DNA from: Isohypsibius dastychi
Taxonomy: Eukaryota; Tardigrada; Eutardigrada; Parachela; Isohypsibiidae
Assembly: GCA_034696485.1 (NCBI GenBank)
Contig: JAQIWT010000176.1
Coordinates: forward strand, 1-30,012
DNA: 30,012 nt
Direction: 5' to 3'
The position numbers and the translations under genes are program-made. Below, in pieces: positions 1-10,639 of the stretch. Each line of letters begins with the position of its first letter. Within the stretch, counting starts at the first letter, position 1. The notes under the pieces were generated by a model. It worked only from the letters and a program-made list of their open reading frames with translations, searched no databases and had not been told where the DNA came from.

Positions 1-89
1 GATACTGCACCAAAAAAAATATGTTTTCTGTATCAGAAAAATATGCTGAATCCGAATCCAGCATCAGGGGTCCGAAACTTAGCCCGGGG

Positions 90-300
90 TATAACCCTAT
101 ATAACCGACTGGTGCATGGTATGCATCAGATGCAAGGTCAAAAACTGGGCCTCAAAAAATTGCATCTGATGCAAGGGTCAACTGGACGAAAAAATTTTTT
201 GCATCAGATGCATGATCAAAATTCCGAAAAAAATCTTGCGTCAGATGCATGCTTAATTTTCAAAAAAATGCATCGATGCATACGTAAATTTAAAATAAAT
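90..300. repeat. GCATC(A)GATGC palindrome-rich repeat, copy 1
   Basis: Short near-palindromes (GCATCAGATGC, GCATCTGATGC, GCATCGATGC) recur every 30-40 bases, separated by A-rich spacers such as CAAAAAA. Five are visible at about 121, 161, 200, 240 and 270. The same motifs and spacers recur at 745-900, 11465-11610 and 11870-12250, so this is a dispersed family. The open frame across this stretch reads MHQMQ-type repeats and is very likely not a gene. Confidence 0.8.
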
Positions 301-740
301 AGGGTATACTAAGCTGTATAGTGTCTTGCCTATCACAATTTAATTGAAATATGGATCTAGATAATTTGCTCGTGGTTGACAAAAAAAAACAATATAGTGA
401 AAAGCACGTAACAGATCTTAAACCATGACGCAAAATAACTAAAAACAACTTGAATACAAACGTTTGTGGTGAATCCTAGACAGGGGACTCAACAACTTCA
501 TATTTGATGGAATGTTTGAGCTCGTGTTGGCCGCAATGATGAAAATCCGGTGTCCCTGTACTTTTTCTCTGACAAACCAGGTAGCGCTTGGCAAACCAGG
601 CGGCGCAAACAATTGATGATTTAAGTAAATAGTTTTTCGATTTTTGTTCATTCTTGTGGACCGGATGTACGGATAAAATTGTTTGAGTTTCAGTGGCTCG
701 GCTTGACCATTTTTCGATTTTTTTTCTATTTTTGTGGGTT
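301..740. other. No gene seen
   Basis: AT-rich sequence between two copies of the palindromic repeat. I looked for the missing upstream exons of the SAMHD1-like copy (the part before the HD motif) and did not find them. The minus-strand open frame at 439-762 has no recognisable features. Confidence 0.5.
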
Positions 741-744
741 TATT

Positions 745-905
745 TAGTGTGCATCGATGCAAGCCGGAAATATCGCGAAAAAAATTCTTGCATCAGATGC
801 AAGCTCAAAAAACCAGTCTCAAAATCTTGCATCAGATGCACACCTTGAAACCAAAAAAGTGATGCACATGCATCAATGCATCACACTCGAATCGCGCCTG
901 CTGTT
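745..905. repeat. GCATC(A)GATGC palindrome-rich repeat, copy 2
   Basis: It has the same order of parts as the tandem pair at 11850-12254. These are a GCATCGATGC palindrome, then CCGGAAA, a CTTGCATCAGATGCAAG palindrome, an AAACCAG spacer, another CTTGCATCAGATGCA, a CAAAAAAGTGATGC block, an ATGCATCAATGCATC hairpin and finally CGCGCCTG. It ends about 55 bases before the first SAMHD1-like exon. Confidence 0.8.
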
Positions 906-958
906 CAATATATCAAATAGCACTGACCGGAAATGGCTCATGGATTACTTTTTTCCAG

Positions 959-3443
959 TTTATCTCATCTGGCTGGACAACTGCTGACGGCGATCCGAGC
1001 TCGCCAACCAGAACAAAATATTACGAACCAGGATATATTATCGGTGATGGTTGATGGGCTTTGTCATGAATCTGGGTGAGTTCTCGAGCAATAACCGGCT
1101 CATTTTTACAATATTTTCATTTCTGGTTTTCGATTTGTTTTTCCAGGCCATGGATGGACCGTTTTCTGAAGTTTATTCATCAGGTTAATCCAAGTTCTCA
1201 GTGGAAGGTACATCCATGGCTTCTGGTTGCAAAATAAAGCGCAATTCATCAACCCTTTGCTCATTAAATATGGTCTGGCGGAAATTGATATCAGATGCAT
1301 CAAGGAGTTGATTATGGGAGATACCCAAATCGCTCGACCTGCCGCAAAACGCTTCCTGTGCGATGTGAGTAATTGTTTTAAGATTTCTGATATTCTAGAA
1401 TATTTGATGTATATTCTCATTCATTCAAGATATGACTTTTTAACTATTTGAAAACTCGAACCAAATTGGGTTCAAATTCTTGAACAGACAAATTTTATTG
1501 TCGCGAATTATTTATTCATTGCTTACGTATTTATTGATTATATATTCATGAATTGATAAATTCCAATTCGATTTGATTTTCAATTTCTTGATTCGATTTA
1601 TTGCAATGCAAGCATTTTGTTGCTGACTACGCATGTATTTCGTGTGCTTTGATTCTAGATAGTGGAATCGATGTTGACCGATGGGATTATTTTCTTCGAG
1701 ATTGTTTCCATCTTGGAGTACGGACTGATTTCGAATACTCAAGATTCATCCAGAATAGCCGTGTCATCGAAGTCGATGGACAATGGCAAATATGTTATCG
1801 CGACAAGGTCCGTTATCGTCTTCAAACGTGTGATTGGAATTTACAGCTTGCTTGTCGTGTTTTTTGAACTCGGTTTTTCTCTGCAGCTTTTCAAATAAAA
1901 TCGTTTTTTTGAAAAAGCCAAAAAACGGCGTTGAAAAATGTCTTTTTCAGTATATTTTCCAACGGTGAAAATAGGATGAATTTGAGTTAACTTGTTTTTA
2001 TTTTATTTGGCAAGAAGTGTGGCAGATAATTATTTAAGAATGAATGGGTATTTGTTCTACCTTCCTGGTCATATTATTTATTTGTTATTTGATGAAGTTT
2101 TTATTCATTATTTAGCGTTATTACGTTTTAGATGGGCTGATGCAGTTTTGCGGATGTTCTCTATGAGATTCTACCTGCACAAACAAATTTATCAGCATAG
2201 AACCAACCGGTTGACAGATGATCATTGATGATCATTGATTCTTTGGAGTCCGCGGATCCGCATCTCATTTTCGGCGGTCTGGATGGAACTTCTTGCCGGC
2301 TTTCTGAATCGATTCATAATATTCGGATATTTATGTTGCTGTCTGATGACGCAGTTTTGGGGAGAATTCGATGTGATTTCCGACCAGAAATGGTATCCGC
2401 GCAGAGCATCCTGAATCGGATTTTCAGGAGAGATCTCTACGAAGCCGTCAGTCGAACAGCACCGGTTCAAGAACTGAAATACAACGCTGTAAGCTCCGCG
2501 GTTATTTTCATCCGGCATGAAGTCCAGATTAGGTTGAAATTTCATAAAACCTGAAGAGCAAAATTTTGGAATCGAGTGCTTTTTTTCTTTTGACATCTAT
2601 GAAATTCGTGTCTTGGAATCTCGTTGACATTTCCGTGGAAAGCTCTCACTTGTCAAACGGAATAAGTCACTTGTTGATGATTTCTCAGTTATTTCTTAAC
2701 GATTGAAGCGATCGAAATTCTCGTTCCTCCAGTTGAACTGTTCAGCATGTGTTTTGTGCCTGATTGAATTTGTGGAATTTTTCGTGCAAAGCTGAGAATT
2801 TTGTGAGTTTTTGGCGAAAATGAACCTGATTTCACAACATCACAGGAGTTTTCCATGATTGTTCAGAATTTTGATTTGATTTACAATTCACGGACATGTC
2901 TTATTTTTTCTTCCCGACTCTTATGATTCGATTTTAGGATTTTCGGAATGTTCTTCTAACAGATTGTTTGTGGGCGTCAAAAATTGTAAAATTATTATTA
3001 TAAATTTGTAGTTTTGCGCTTTAATAAGCTTTTAGCAAATTGTTTCTGTTTTTTGGTATGTTTTTCATTGTTTGCAGCGAGACTTAAAAGCGCTTCTGGC
3101 TCGTAATTGCAGTGGAAGACGTCCAGTGACATGTCGATCTGGAAGATATTATCATCGTGGAGAAGAAGTACGATTTCGGGAAGACTAGATCCAATGCAGA
3201 ACGTCAATTTCTTCCGCAAAGAAACGATTAACAATGCTTCTTCGTTTCCGATCGACCAGGTAATTTTTTTTCTCTCGAGAATCAATTTTGATAAATTGTT
3301 TTTCGTACAAGTTTTTTTATTCAGATTTCGCCGATCACACCGATGCCTGGCATGAATACTGTCGCTATGTTTATTATCGAATCAACGATCCGGAAGTCGT
3401 CCAAGGTCTGAGCTAACCGACAAAAAATTCCGGTCAAAACAAG
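959..3443 (+). pseudogene. SAMHD1-like dNTP triphosphohydrolase, decayed, introns kept
   Basis: SAMHD1 enzymes are HD-domain dNTPases that lower cellular dNTP pools. Exons follow the family order. About 959-1075 ends in LCHES, where the family has LCHDLG. 1147-1364 holds a damaged GHGPFS motif, then YGLAEIDIRCIKELI. 1659-1807 carries [18 protein letters not shown], which keeps the metal-site Asp region. About 2129-2226 has HKQIYQHRTN, 2227-2500 has ESADPHL, and 3110-3262 plus 3325-3443 cover the C-terminal lobe. Breaks seen: the HD pair reads HE; ATGG is duplicated at 1150-1157; GATGATCATT is duplicated at 2217-2236 where the frame changes; there is a frameshift near 3180 and an in-frame TAA near 3416. 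The exons before the HD motif are absent. Introns with GT-AG ends show that this is not a retrocopy. The family call is firm, and loss of function is likely. Confidence 0.85.
2501..3105. other. Intron or decayed part of the SAMHD1-like copy
   Basis: AT-rich stretch between the exon homologous to the middle of the SAMHD1 core and the C-terminal-lobe exon. Intact SAMHD1 proteins have further sequence here (the region before EDFIVD). I find no convincing remnant, so that part is either deleted or too decayed to see. Confidence 0.45.
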
Positions 3444-3752
3444 AGTGAGTATTCTTCTGATCCCCACTGTACTTTTGAAAATTTCGCTGTTTATGGAACA
3501 TGAAATATAGAAAGGATTTAATGTGAGTCCCATTTTAGTAATCAATTTAATCGGCGTAAGACCTTATCGATTTTATTTGTGTTCGTTTTTGGACAGAAAA
3601 TGTTGATTGACTAATATATAAACTAAAATCGATGCCTTATTGATTTTTTATTGAAGTTGTTCTGGAATTTCGGAATTTGGATCGATTCTCATATGTGTGC
3701 TATTTCCACCTGCGTTTCTCATTATTTTTGTCTTCGGGCCGATTCTTTCAGC

Positions 3753-4027
3753 GCGATCGAGAAATCTCTTATCAGCGACAACCTACTACAATCCGCCCTG
3801 ATTCCAGATTCGATGCAATCAAACACGAGGACTTCAAGCTGTACGAAACTGAAGCTTTACCGGAAATGCGACCAATAGACATTGAAGATGTAGTGGCTGA
3901 ACTAGACGCGATGGAAGCCTCAAAATCCAAAACTAAATCCGGGACCTCAAAAGCGAATTATGGAAAAACTGTCGCGCAGAGTTCTCCATCAAAGACCCTC
4001 CTCCCGCGACTCAGTGACCTCAGCTAA
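3753..4027 (+). pseudogene. Possible C-terminal tail exon of the SAMHD1-like copy
   Basis: An open stretch starts at a good acceptor (TTCTTTCAG ending at 3752) and runs to a TAA at 4025-4027. It reads RDREISYQRQ and continues through an acidic and lysine/serine-rich tail (MEASKSKTKSGTSK). It lies directly after the SAMHD1 C-lobe exons on the same strand and has no other obvious owner, so a variable C-terminal tail is the simplest reading. The tail itself has no diagnostic motif. It could instead be an exon of an unknown gene. Confidence 0.4.
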
Positions 4028-4153
4028 TCTTTGTTCATGTTCGTTGCCTGTTATCGATCATCGACTATTTTTTCTGCCTCGGGTTTATATTTGGATTCAA
4101 CGTTACCGTGTGATTTCTTGTTACTGTTTTTTTGCAGTACTCTATCCAGACAG

Positions 4154-6482
4154 AATGGACACGCAGAATATCTGATCGGAAGTGAGAATACAGTAGTTAC
4201 CCAAAAAAGGCTCTTCTTTTATGGAGTTTTGACTGGCTTCTAGACTGTCATCTGACCGTTTCGTCGTTTTTCTTTGCAGATAAATTGTGCGATCGAGTAA
4301 CTGACGCTCTCTTGTACGCTCTGAAACATGATCCAAATGCCGAAGTTGCCTGCGGTAAGCTGTCATTTTCTTCTCGGAAACAAAAAGTTCTGTTAACGCT
4401 TTCTCATCAGAAACGATCACGGCATTTTTCTTTTATTAGCATTCTTGTCTCGTTAAATAGCGGATGAGTGAATGAATGAAAGGGCAGTGAATACGATGAA
4501 AAAGAAAAGTTTGGAATAAGACCATAAAGTGATGGATTTTTCTCTCTTTTAGAAACGGTCGTCAAATCCGGTATGGTTCTCGTTTGCGGTTAAATTACGT
4601 CAGAAGCCAAAGATGTAGATCTCCAGGGAATCATCCGAGACACCGTCAAACAAATTGAGTACGATACTTCCGAAAAAGGTTAGTGACTTGTTGAGAAGAA
4701 TCTGAAAATAGCGGTAAAACCAGAACATGTTGAAGGGAAACAAACTTTTCTACAACTTGTGGAAAGTCATCGGACTAATTAATTCAGCAGTTTTAATCTG
4801 TGAATTGTTATTTTTATTTGATTACTTACTCACTGATTTTAACTATGATCATGGGCTGTTTAAAGATTTGTGATCTTGCTTGACTGCATTGGTGACTATT
4901 CGTTCGTTATGTTATATTTCCCGGTACAATTTTGTGTGAATCGGTCGCCTTTTCACAGGTTTTGATTATGATACCTGCAACGTTCTCAGTGGTCTGGAAA
5001 ATCAGTACACGGAAATCGCTTCCGATGTCCACGTCGGTCGCAGCGAAGAGGACGTCGGCGCTGGCGATCGAAGGACCATGTTTGGTTGTGCGATCAACGA
5101 AGTCGACAACGCAGATTATATGCCGTTGACCCTTCATCTCTCCCATCGACTCGTTGAAAAGTACTCTACCTTGGCCGAGACCGGATTGCAAATCTCAAAT
5201 TTGTATAGAATTTCCGCTTTTTCATCCGATGCGCATTTATTTTTGTGATTGTTTTGTTTTCAGGTGACAATATGTCACGCAACCCCGAATTTCGGATTGA
5301 AGCTCGTGAGGTACATACTGTTTTCTTCTGTAGTCAATAAACTCAAGATAGCCCTGAGATCCCACTGGAGAAACTGCGAAAGGAAGTGCGAGAGAAGGTG
5401 ATTAAGATTCGCTGATTTCGGAAATCCTCAGGGAAGTTTATCTTGGAATGAAGCTCGGATTAGGTTATATTTTCTGTGAAAAAGCGGTCAGATCTTTTGG
5501 AATATAAACTCCAGGGTTGAAAAGCGTATGTTACATTAAATCTCAAACTCTTAAGAAAATTATATCGAACTGGACGACGAAAATGTCCGAGTGTTTGTAC
5601 ACGAGACATTGTAAGTGTGTCTTTCTTTCTTGGAGAAGAATTCTGCTTTCGTTACAGCGCAGTTAGCAATTGGGTAATGATTCAGCAAAAATATTTTCAG
5701 TGGTGATGAGAACGAACGAAATTTTCATGACTCATTCTCGGCTAAAGTGTGGTGAGTTTTTGGATATTTTTCTTTCTATGACATTTTGTTTACTTACTGA
5801 TAGATTTGTGAAATCATTTTAAATCATTTCTTGTTTGCTTTACAACTTCTACTTTTAGTTGATCAACATTTTTTTCAGTGCGATGCTGGTTTGACTGGCC
5901 GAAAAATCATCGCCGACACCTTAGGAGGTTGGGGAGCTCGTGGAAGTGGTGCGTTTTCAGGGAAAGATCGCACAGAAGTCGATCGGTCCGCTGCATATGC
6001 TACCCGTTGGGTGGCCAAATCTTTGGTCTATGATGGATTAGTTGAGCGAGTTCTCATCCAAGTTACGTATGCCTTTGCCATCGCAGCGTGCTCCATTTTG
6101 GTACTGCCAAAGACGGATGGACTGATCGTGATCTTCTCGATATCGTCCACAAGATCTTCGATTGCGCCTAGGGATGATTATAAAGTAAGAAAGTAGAGTT
6201 CTGATATGTGTTATCAATTGCTAAATTCGTTTTTATTTATTTATCTGCTTTTGATGTATTTTATATTTCCCTCTGATATTCGAATTATGTTCAGTTCTGT
6301 CGTTGTTCCGGATTTTTTGATCTTTTCTACGCTTTTTTTGAACACAAATGATTTGATATACCCGTATATTTCTTATTTTGGTTAACGATTCATGTTTTAC
6401 AGGGAGTTGAAATACGGCAGTTTATGGACATTTTGGACGATCGCAATTCCCATGGGAGAAACCGAAGAAGCTCGCTCTTTGA
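4154..6482 (+). pseudogene. S-adenosylmethionine synthetase (MAT), decayed, introns kept
   Basis: MAT makes S-adenosylmethionine from methionine and ATP in the cytosol. Exons in family order: a tentative start (EYLIGSEN, compare FLFTSES); 4280-4354 (DKLCDRVTDALL); 4553-4678 (ETVVKSGMVLV, then ITSEA); 4959-5210 (GFDYDTCNVL, GRSEEDVGAGD); 5265-5402 (VHTV, LEKLRKEVREKVIK); 5879-6186 ([41 protein letters not shown]); 6403-6482 (YGHFGRSQFPWEKPKKLAL, then TGA). Breaks: TAA at 4591-4593 replaces the Glu of the GEITS motif, TAA at 5338-5340, a frameshift near 6100 between the YAFA and [10 protein letters not shown] segments, and TGA at 6408-6410. Splice phases of the first three introns still match. 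The identity is very firm. An active enzyme cannot be read from this copy. Confidence 0.95.
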
Positions 6483-7210
6483 ATACCCAACGAAATCATG
6501 GATACCATACTGATAAATTCCACTCAGCTGTTAATTTTCGGTGTTATGATACCTCTTCCGCTCGGAATAGTGTTTTAGTTTTTTAGAAGGCGTTATTTTT
6601 TCACATTCTTTCAGTGGAATTGTATCTGTTTTTGGACGGTCTCAATAATGTCTGCACGCTATTCTTGAAGAAATACTCTTGAATACTCTTGAAATACTCT
6701 TGAAGAAATACTACTTGAAATACTCCCGGTGAGTTTAGAAGTCAAAACTTTGAAGAAGCTTAAAATTAATTTGATCAATTGCCCGCTGATTGAGTGGACT
6801 TTCACGCACTAATCGGCAAGTTCATTCGGCGAGGTTTGGTTAAAGTGGAAATTCAACCTGAATTCAGGAAGCGGAAACCAGCGCGTGCAGATCTAACTCT
6901 GCTTTTTGAGGCCCAGTCTGAAAATAAAGGATGGAAGTCCAAGTAAAATGATGACCTTTGTACGATACCTACTTCTTTGATGACATTTTTGTCCACGCTT
7001 GAAACCTTCTCAGTTCCGAAACGGTACGGAGCGATCGACATTCGCGGTACAGTGCTGTACTGTAATTGCGCTGTTCGTCTGCAAAGTCTTCGAACTGCCT
7101 TACAATACCTAAAACCAAGATCTTTTCTTTACATGGTTTTAGTTACAATACTAGTATCCTAATTTCAAAACAAGACGATTAAATAACTGAGCGGAATCGT
7201 TTCGGAACTA
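6483..7210. other. Intergenic, short tandem repeat at 6665-6725
   Basis: No gene recognised. At 6665-6725 a unit close to GAAATACTCTT is repeated about five times with small variations (AATACTCTTGAA, AATACTACTTGAA), a simple slippage array. The minus-strand open frame at 6853-7041 and the plus-strand one at 6977-7162 lack features. Confidence 0.5.
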
Positions 7211-7222
7211 TGAACTATTGTT

Positions 7223-7230
7223 TATATAAA
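7223..7230 (+). promoter_or_regulatory. Possible TATA box
   Basis: TATATAAA followed by GGG lies about 340 bases upstream of the first MATH-BTB coding sequence, on the same strand. A start site about 30 bases downstream would leave room for a leader exon. The surrounding sequence is AT-rich, so chance is a real alternative. Confidence 0.25.
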
Positions 7231-7409
7231 GGGTCACATGTGATTCGAAAATCGTGCTCAACTATATATTTGCATTTTGCAATTTTACATCTCTACATAT
7301 GGTAGTCTATATACATATACGTATACTGCACATATTGTACTACTGTACATATTACATATTCTGAAACGGTTCCGCTTCGTACGCTACACGCGAGCTGATG
7401 AATTATGGG

Positions 7410-7425
7410 TGGGGGGGGGGGGGTC
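7410..7425. repeat. Poly-G tract
   Basis: An uninterrupted run of about 14 G between the possible TATA box and the MATH-BTB exon. Similar G or C runs recur at 12337, 12860, 21359, 23316 and 23400 in this window. Confidence 0.9.
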
Positions 7426-7561
7426 CCAAGAAACTGGTGTCTTTTCAAAATCTGAAAATCCGAACTCACTTGTGGGTTTTCTGTCAGCTACAATTCTTTC
7501 TAGCTGGTTCGCCCGTTACGTAGTTTCTCAGCTGTACTCATCCACCCATCAATAAAGTGCA

Positions 7562-8644
7562 TTGTTCAAAAGTGACAGCCAAGAGGACTTTTGCACTGCT
7601 TCAGTCGACTACGTTTTGAAAGGATTCTCGACCAAAAAAGGTTCAAGTACACCGCTTTGTGCTTACGGCCATAACCAAGATCTCCGAATGGTTGGATCCG
7701 TTTGGAAGCTCCATGTTTACCTTTCTGGCGTCAATGAACAGGGTACTGGAAAGGCGAGGTTTCCTGGCTGCTATTTGTCTCTGGAGAGTGCCTTGGATGT
7801 GAGGGCTGAAACCAGTTGGACTTGCAGGTATCTATTCTAGGCTGCACTGCAGCTGATGTGACCGTCCTTTTTTAGGGTGCGGAGCCCCTCTTCCGAATCT
7901 TTGATTCCGTCTACTGGCCGGTTGACTTCCATCCTCGGTACACGGAATGGAAAACCAATTAAACCTCGGGGGATGACATTGCCCTTCTGCCATGATGAAA
8001 TCAAAAGGGGCATGCCTTATGACGATAGTTTGCAGATCCATGTCGATATTCGTTACAAAATCCTCTCAGGAGGCTCCGCAGTCGAGCGTGCCACTCCATC
8101 CGCCATCTTGCTTAACCTTTTGCAGAAGGATGAAAGCTTCGAAACTGGTGATATCCTTCTTATCTCCCCCGATTACGAAGAATTCCGAGCTCACAAGTTT
8201 ATCCTGTCTCTGCACAGCACCGTATTTGCAGCCATGTTCAAACAATCACTCAAAGAAACAGCAACCGGAAGGTGTGTCATTGAAGATTTGGATGGGGAGA
8301 CCATAAGCGCGATGATCAGCTACATGTATGGAACAGACGAATGGAATCCGGAAATTGCGAAAAAGCTGGTCGTCGCAGCAAGCAAGTACAATATTGAACC
8401 ATTGGAGAGAGCCTGCGTTACGGAATTAGTCGAACGGTTGAATGTCGGAAACGCCCTGGAGTTCTTGTGCATCGCTGACGAACATGGCTTGGAGTTCCTC
8501 GAGGATGAGTCGCTGGATTTCATTGCAGCTAATATGGGACCTTTCTGTGCTTCTGGCGGATTGATCCAGATGCGTGGAATGGGGGAAAAAATACTGGGGA
8601 AGATCCAGGACCGATCCAAGCTGTTGAAAGATGGGAAGAAGTAA
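7562..8644 (+). CDS. MATH-BTB (SPOP-like) protein, 5' end unclear
   Basis: MATH-BTB proteins are substrate adaptors for Cullin-3 ubiquitin ligases: MATH binds the target and BTB binds Cul3. Exon 7562-7827 gives the first half of a MATH fold (WKLHVYLSGVNEQG, CYLSLES). A 48-base intron, 7828-7875 (GTATCT...TTTTTTAG), joins in phase to 7876-8644. That exon has the last MATH strands (DDSLQIHVDI), then BTB (GDILLISPDYEEFRAHKFIL, STVFAAMFKQSL, ISYMYGT) and a helical tail (LVVAASKYNIEPLERACV, LEFLCIADEHGLEFL). About 344 residues are open, close to SPOP length. No ATG precedes the MATH domain: an in-frame TAA lies at 7553, and the first in-frame ATG falls inside the domain. Either an upstream exon exists (weak acceptor GTGACAG near 7580) or the 5' end is lost. 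The region coded by 7876-7960 matches MATH poorly. Confidence 0.85.
7828..7875 (+). other. 48-base intron of the MATH-BTB gene
   Basis: GTATCT donor and TTTTTTAG acceptor, 48 bases. Removing it joins codon AG|G in phase and keeps the frame open from the MATH half to the BTB half. Without splicing, the upstream frame stops at 7838. Confidence 0.75.
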
Positions 8645-9560
8645 ATGTTTTATGTTTTTGCTGGTACCGTTTCTGCCCAGTTTATGTTCCCTGATTACGT
8701 GATAGCGAGTCAAACGTTTTTCGTGCAGTTTTACAGTAGTAACTTTAGTTTTACGTGAACAGTATCGCATCTGTTCTCTATCGCTTCTTCGACAAAGAGA
8801 ATGACGGTCAGTGACTCAGCGTCATGAAAGCAACGAACTCCTCAGATTTACAAATAACATGCAACCGTTTCAATCAGCACCGCTTTTTTGTGACTATAGG
8901 TCAATCTTTGTTATCTGCTTTTTGTTTTCACCCAGAAAATTAACAGTAGGGGACCAGCAGATTGAGTCATGCATTCAGTATAACAAGTACATGTAGCCAC
9001 ACTAGCCACACTAAGGCGCGTTTGCAAACACCTCAGTTGTTGAAGACACGTACCGGAAATGGTTCGACCCGCACTTCGTCTGTTTAATGAGATGACATTA
9101 CTGCTGTTATTATACCTGTACGGACTACGAACCAACATAACACAAACAAACATTTTAAACTTATATACCCGACCACTCCCAGTTCTTTACAGAAGTAAAC
9201 TAGTACAGCCCGCCTTACTGTTGCTTAAGGCATTCACCTTTCATGTTTTGTTTGATCGCTTTCACATAAAATCAGGCAGTAATATGATTTACGAAACGAA
9301 GGTATTCTGCCATCCAGAGTACAACAGAGCAGACATCGACAATATCAAAACTTTTTATATGGGGTCAATATGTGCTGGCTCATGTGGCGCTAGGTTCCAG
9401 AATATCCTTGCCCATGGGGCCAGCGGGGGCTGAAGACCATATTTGTTCGAAAAAAATGTCATCTCCATATAATTTTAGACGTTTTGGATCACTTTTTGTG
9501 GCAAAAACTGGTTTTCTGTATGAGGCCGGCAGTCTGGCCAGAAAAAAAATCATCTTTTAG
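8645..9560. other. No gene recognised
   Basis: 3' flank of the MATH-BTB gene. An open frame at 9059-9433 reads a leucine-rich start and then nothing recognisable. GTAGCCACACTAGCCACAC near 8994 is a short direct duplication. Confidence 0.5.
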
Positions 9561-9569
9561 GCCGAGTGT

Positions 9570-9827
9570 TTGAGGCCTAAAAACCTTAAATACACCCTTG
9601 AGTGTAATAAGTCAGATCTGATATTGCCCATTGCTTCTCCATTGACCGGACCTGAGCTTCTCGACAACGCTTTAAGACACTCGACAATGGCAGGCTGGAC
9701 ATTTGGGGCTAGATTTTTCTTAAAACGAGAGATTTTACTATTGAGCTTGTTGTTTTTATTATCCTTGTTCCCAGGCAACTCATTATCCTCGGCAAAGCGA
9801 ACGTCGACCAGGAATAGAAAATATTGA
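9570..9827 (+). CDS. Small open frame with a hydrophobic segment, uncertain
   Basis: An ATG within this frame at about 9687 (MAGWTFGARFFLKREILLL) is followed by a 20-residue leucine-rich stretch (LLSLLFLLSLFPGNS) and a short basic end (RTSTRNRKY). This could be a signal peptide or anchor encoded by a first exon, or a chance frame. Nothing else supports it. Confidence 0.2.
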   Translation: MRPKNLKYTLECNKSDLILPIASPLTGPELLDNALRHSTMAGWTFGARFFLKREILLLSLLFLLSLFPGNSLSSAKRTSTRNRKY

Positions 9828-10015
9828 AAACAAATTGGTTTAGAAAAGATGAAAATATGTAGTCGTGAGCCGTGACTCTTCTAGCAGAGACAAAGGAATA
9901 CCCTGACGGTTTGGATAACGAGAGTTGACATGACATTTGGATAATGACATGACTTTTCAAAGCAGCCTCTCTGTGAAATTCGGCTTGATGAAGCAGATGA
10001 TTATACCACTCAAAG

Positions 10016-10321
10016 TTGAATATTCACGCGGGACGCACACTAATGCTGTGCACCAGAAATCTGGCTAAAATGCTGCACAAGAGCTGCTTAGACGACAAAC
10101 TTATGGAACATCAAGTGACGCGAGAAGAAACGCCTTCAGAACCCGTGAAGAACTACGAGTTTACAAAAGCTCCTTCACAGACGGTCGAGCCCGATTATCT
10201 GTTTTTGCTCAAATTGCCGGCTCAAATCAATCTCTTGGGTGAGATAGCTTACTGGTCAGTTATTGAGCAGCGAGATATCGGTTTCGATTTTATTCCGATC
10301 ATTTGCCATAAAGCAATTTGA
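10016..10321 (+). CDS. Unrecognised open frame, possibly exon remains
   Basis: 101 codons with a composition that looks protein-like from about 10130 on (YEFTKAPSQTVEPDYLFLLK, LPAQINLLGEIAYWSV). No motif recognised. It is followed by another open stretch at 10331-10594 (RYHADMSREIRYC). Both may belong to a decayed multi-exon gene that also includes the cysteine-bearing segment at 10640-10878. Confidence 0.25.
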   Translation: MNIHAGRTLMLCTRNLAKMLHKSCLDDKLMEHQVTREETPSEPVKNYEFTKAPSQTVEPDYLFLLKLPAQINLLGEIAYWSVIEQRDIGFDFIPIICHKAI

Positions 10322-10639
10322 AGCTGCTCTTTGGTCACATGCAAAACAATCTCCACCTGGTCAACAGTCATCTTCCGTTTTGGAGCGGTCCTCGTTCGAA
10401 TCCTTGGTGAAAGATATCACGCAGACATGAGTCGGGAGATTCGATACTGCGGTCCCACTGTAAAACTGCCTAATAGCTACTGTATGCTGTGCGGCTCGTC
10501 GAATTCGCAAAACCTGTTCATAAAAACGGCCATGCGTGTTCGACCTAATTTTCTCACATTTTTTTCTCAGGACAATTTCTGGGCCTCTTGTTAGTTCTCC
10601 AAGATATCGTTATCAGAATTTGTAAATTTGTAACTCGCA

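Noticed and set aside
43-312. 89-codon open frame at the window start
   Set aside because: It reads the GCATCAGATGC palindromes as MHQMQ-type repeats. The same frame pattern recurs in every copy of the repeat.
3086-3443. A separate unknown gene (EDIIIVEKKYDFG, HEYCRYVYYRINDPE)
   Set aside because: When the frameshift near 3180 is allowed for, the pieces fall in the order of the SAMHD1 C-terminal lobe, so they belong to that copy.
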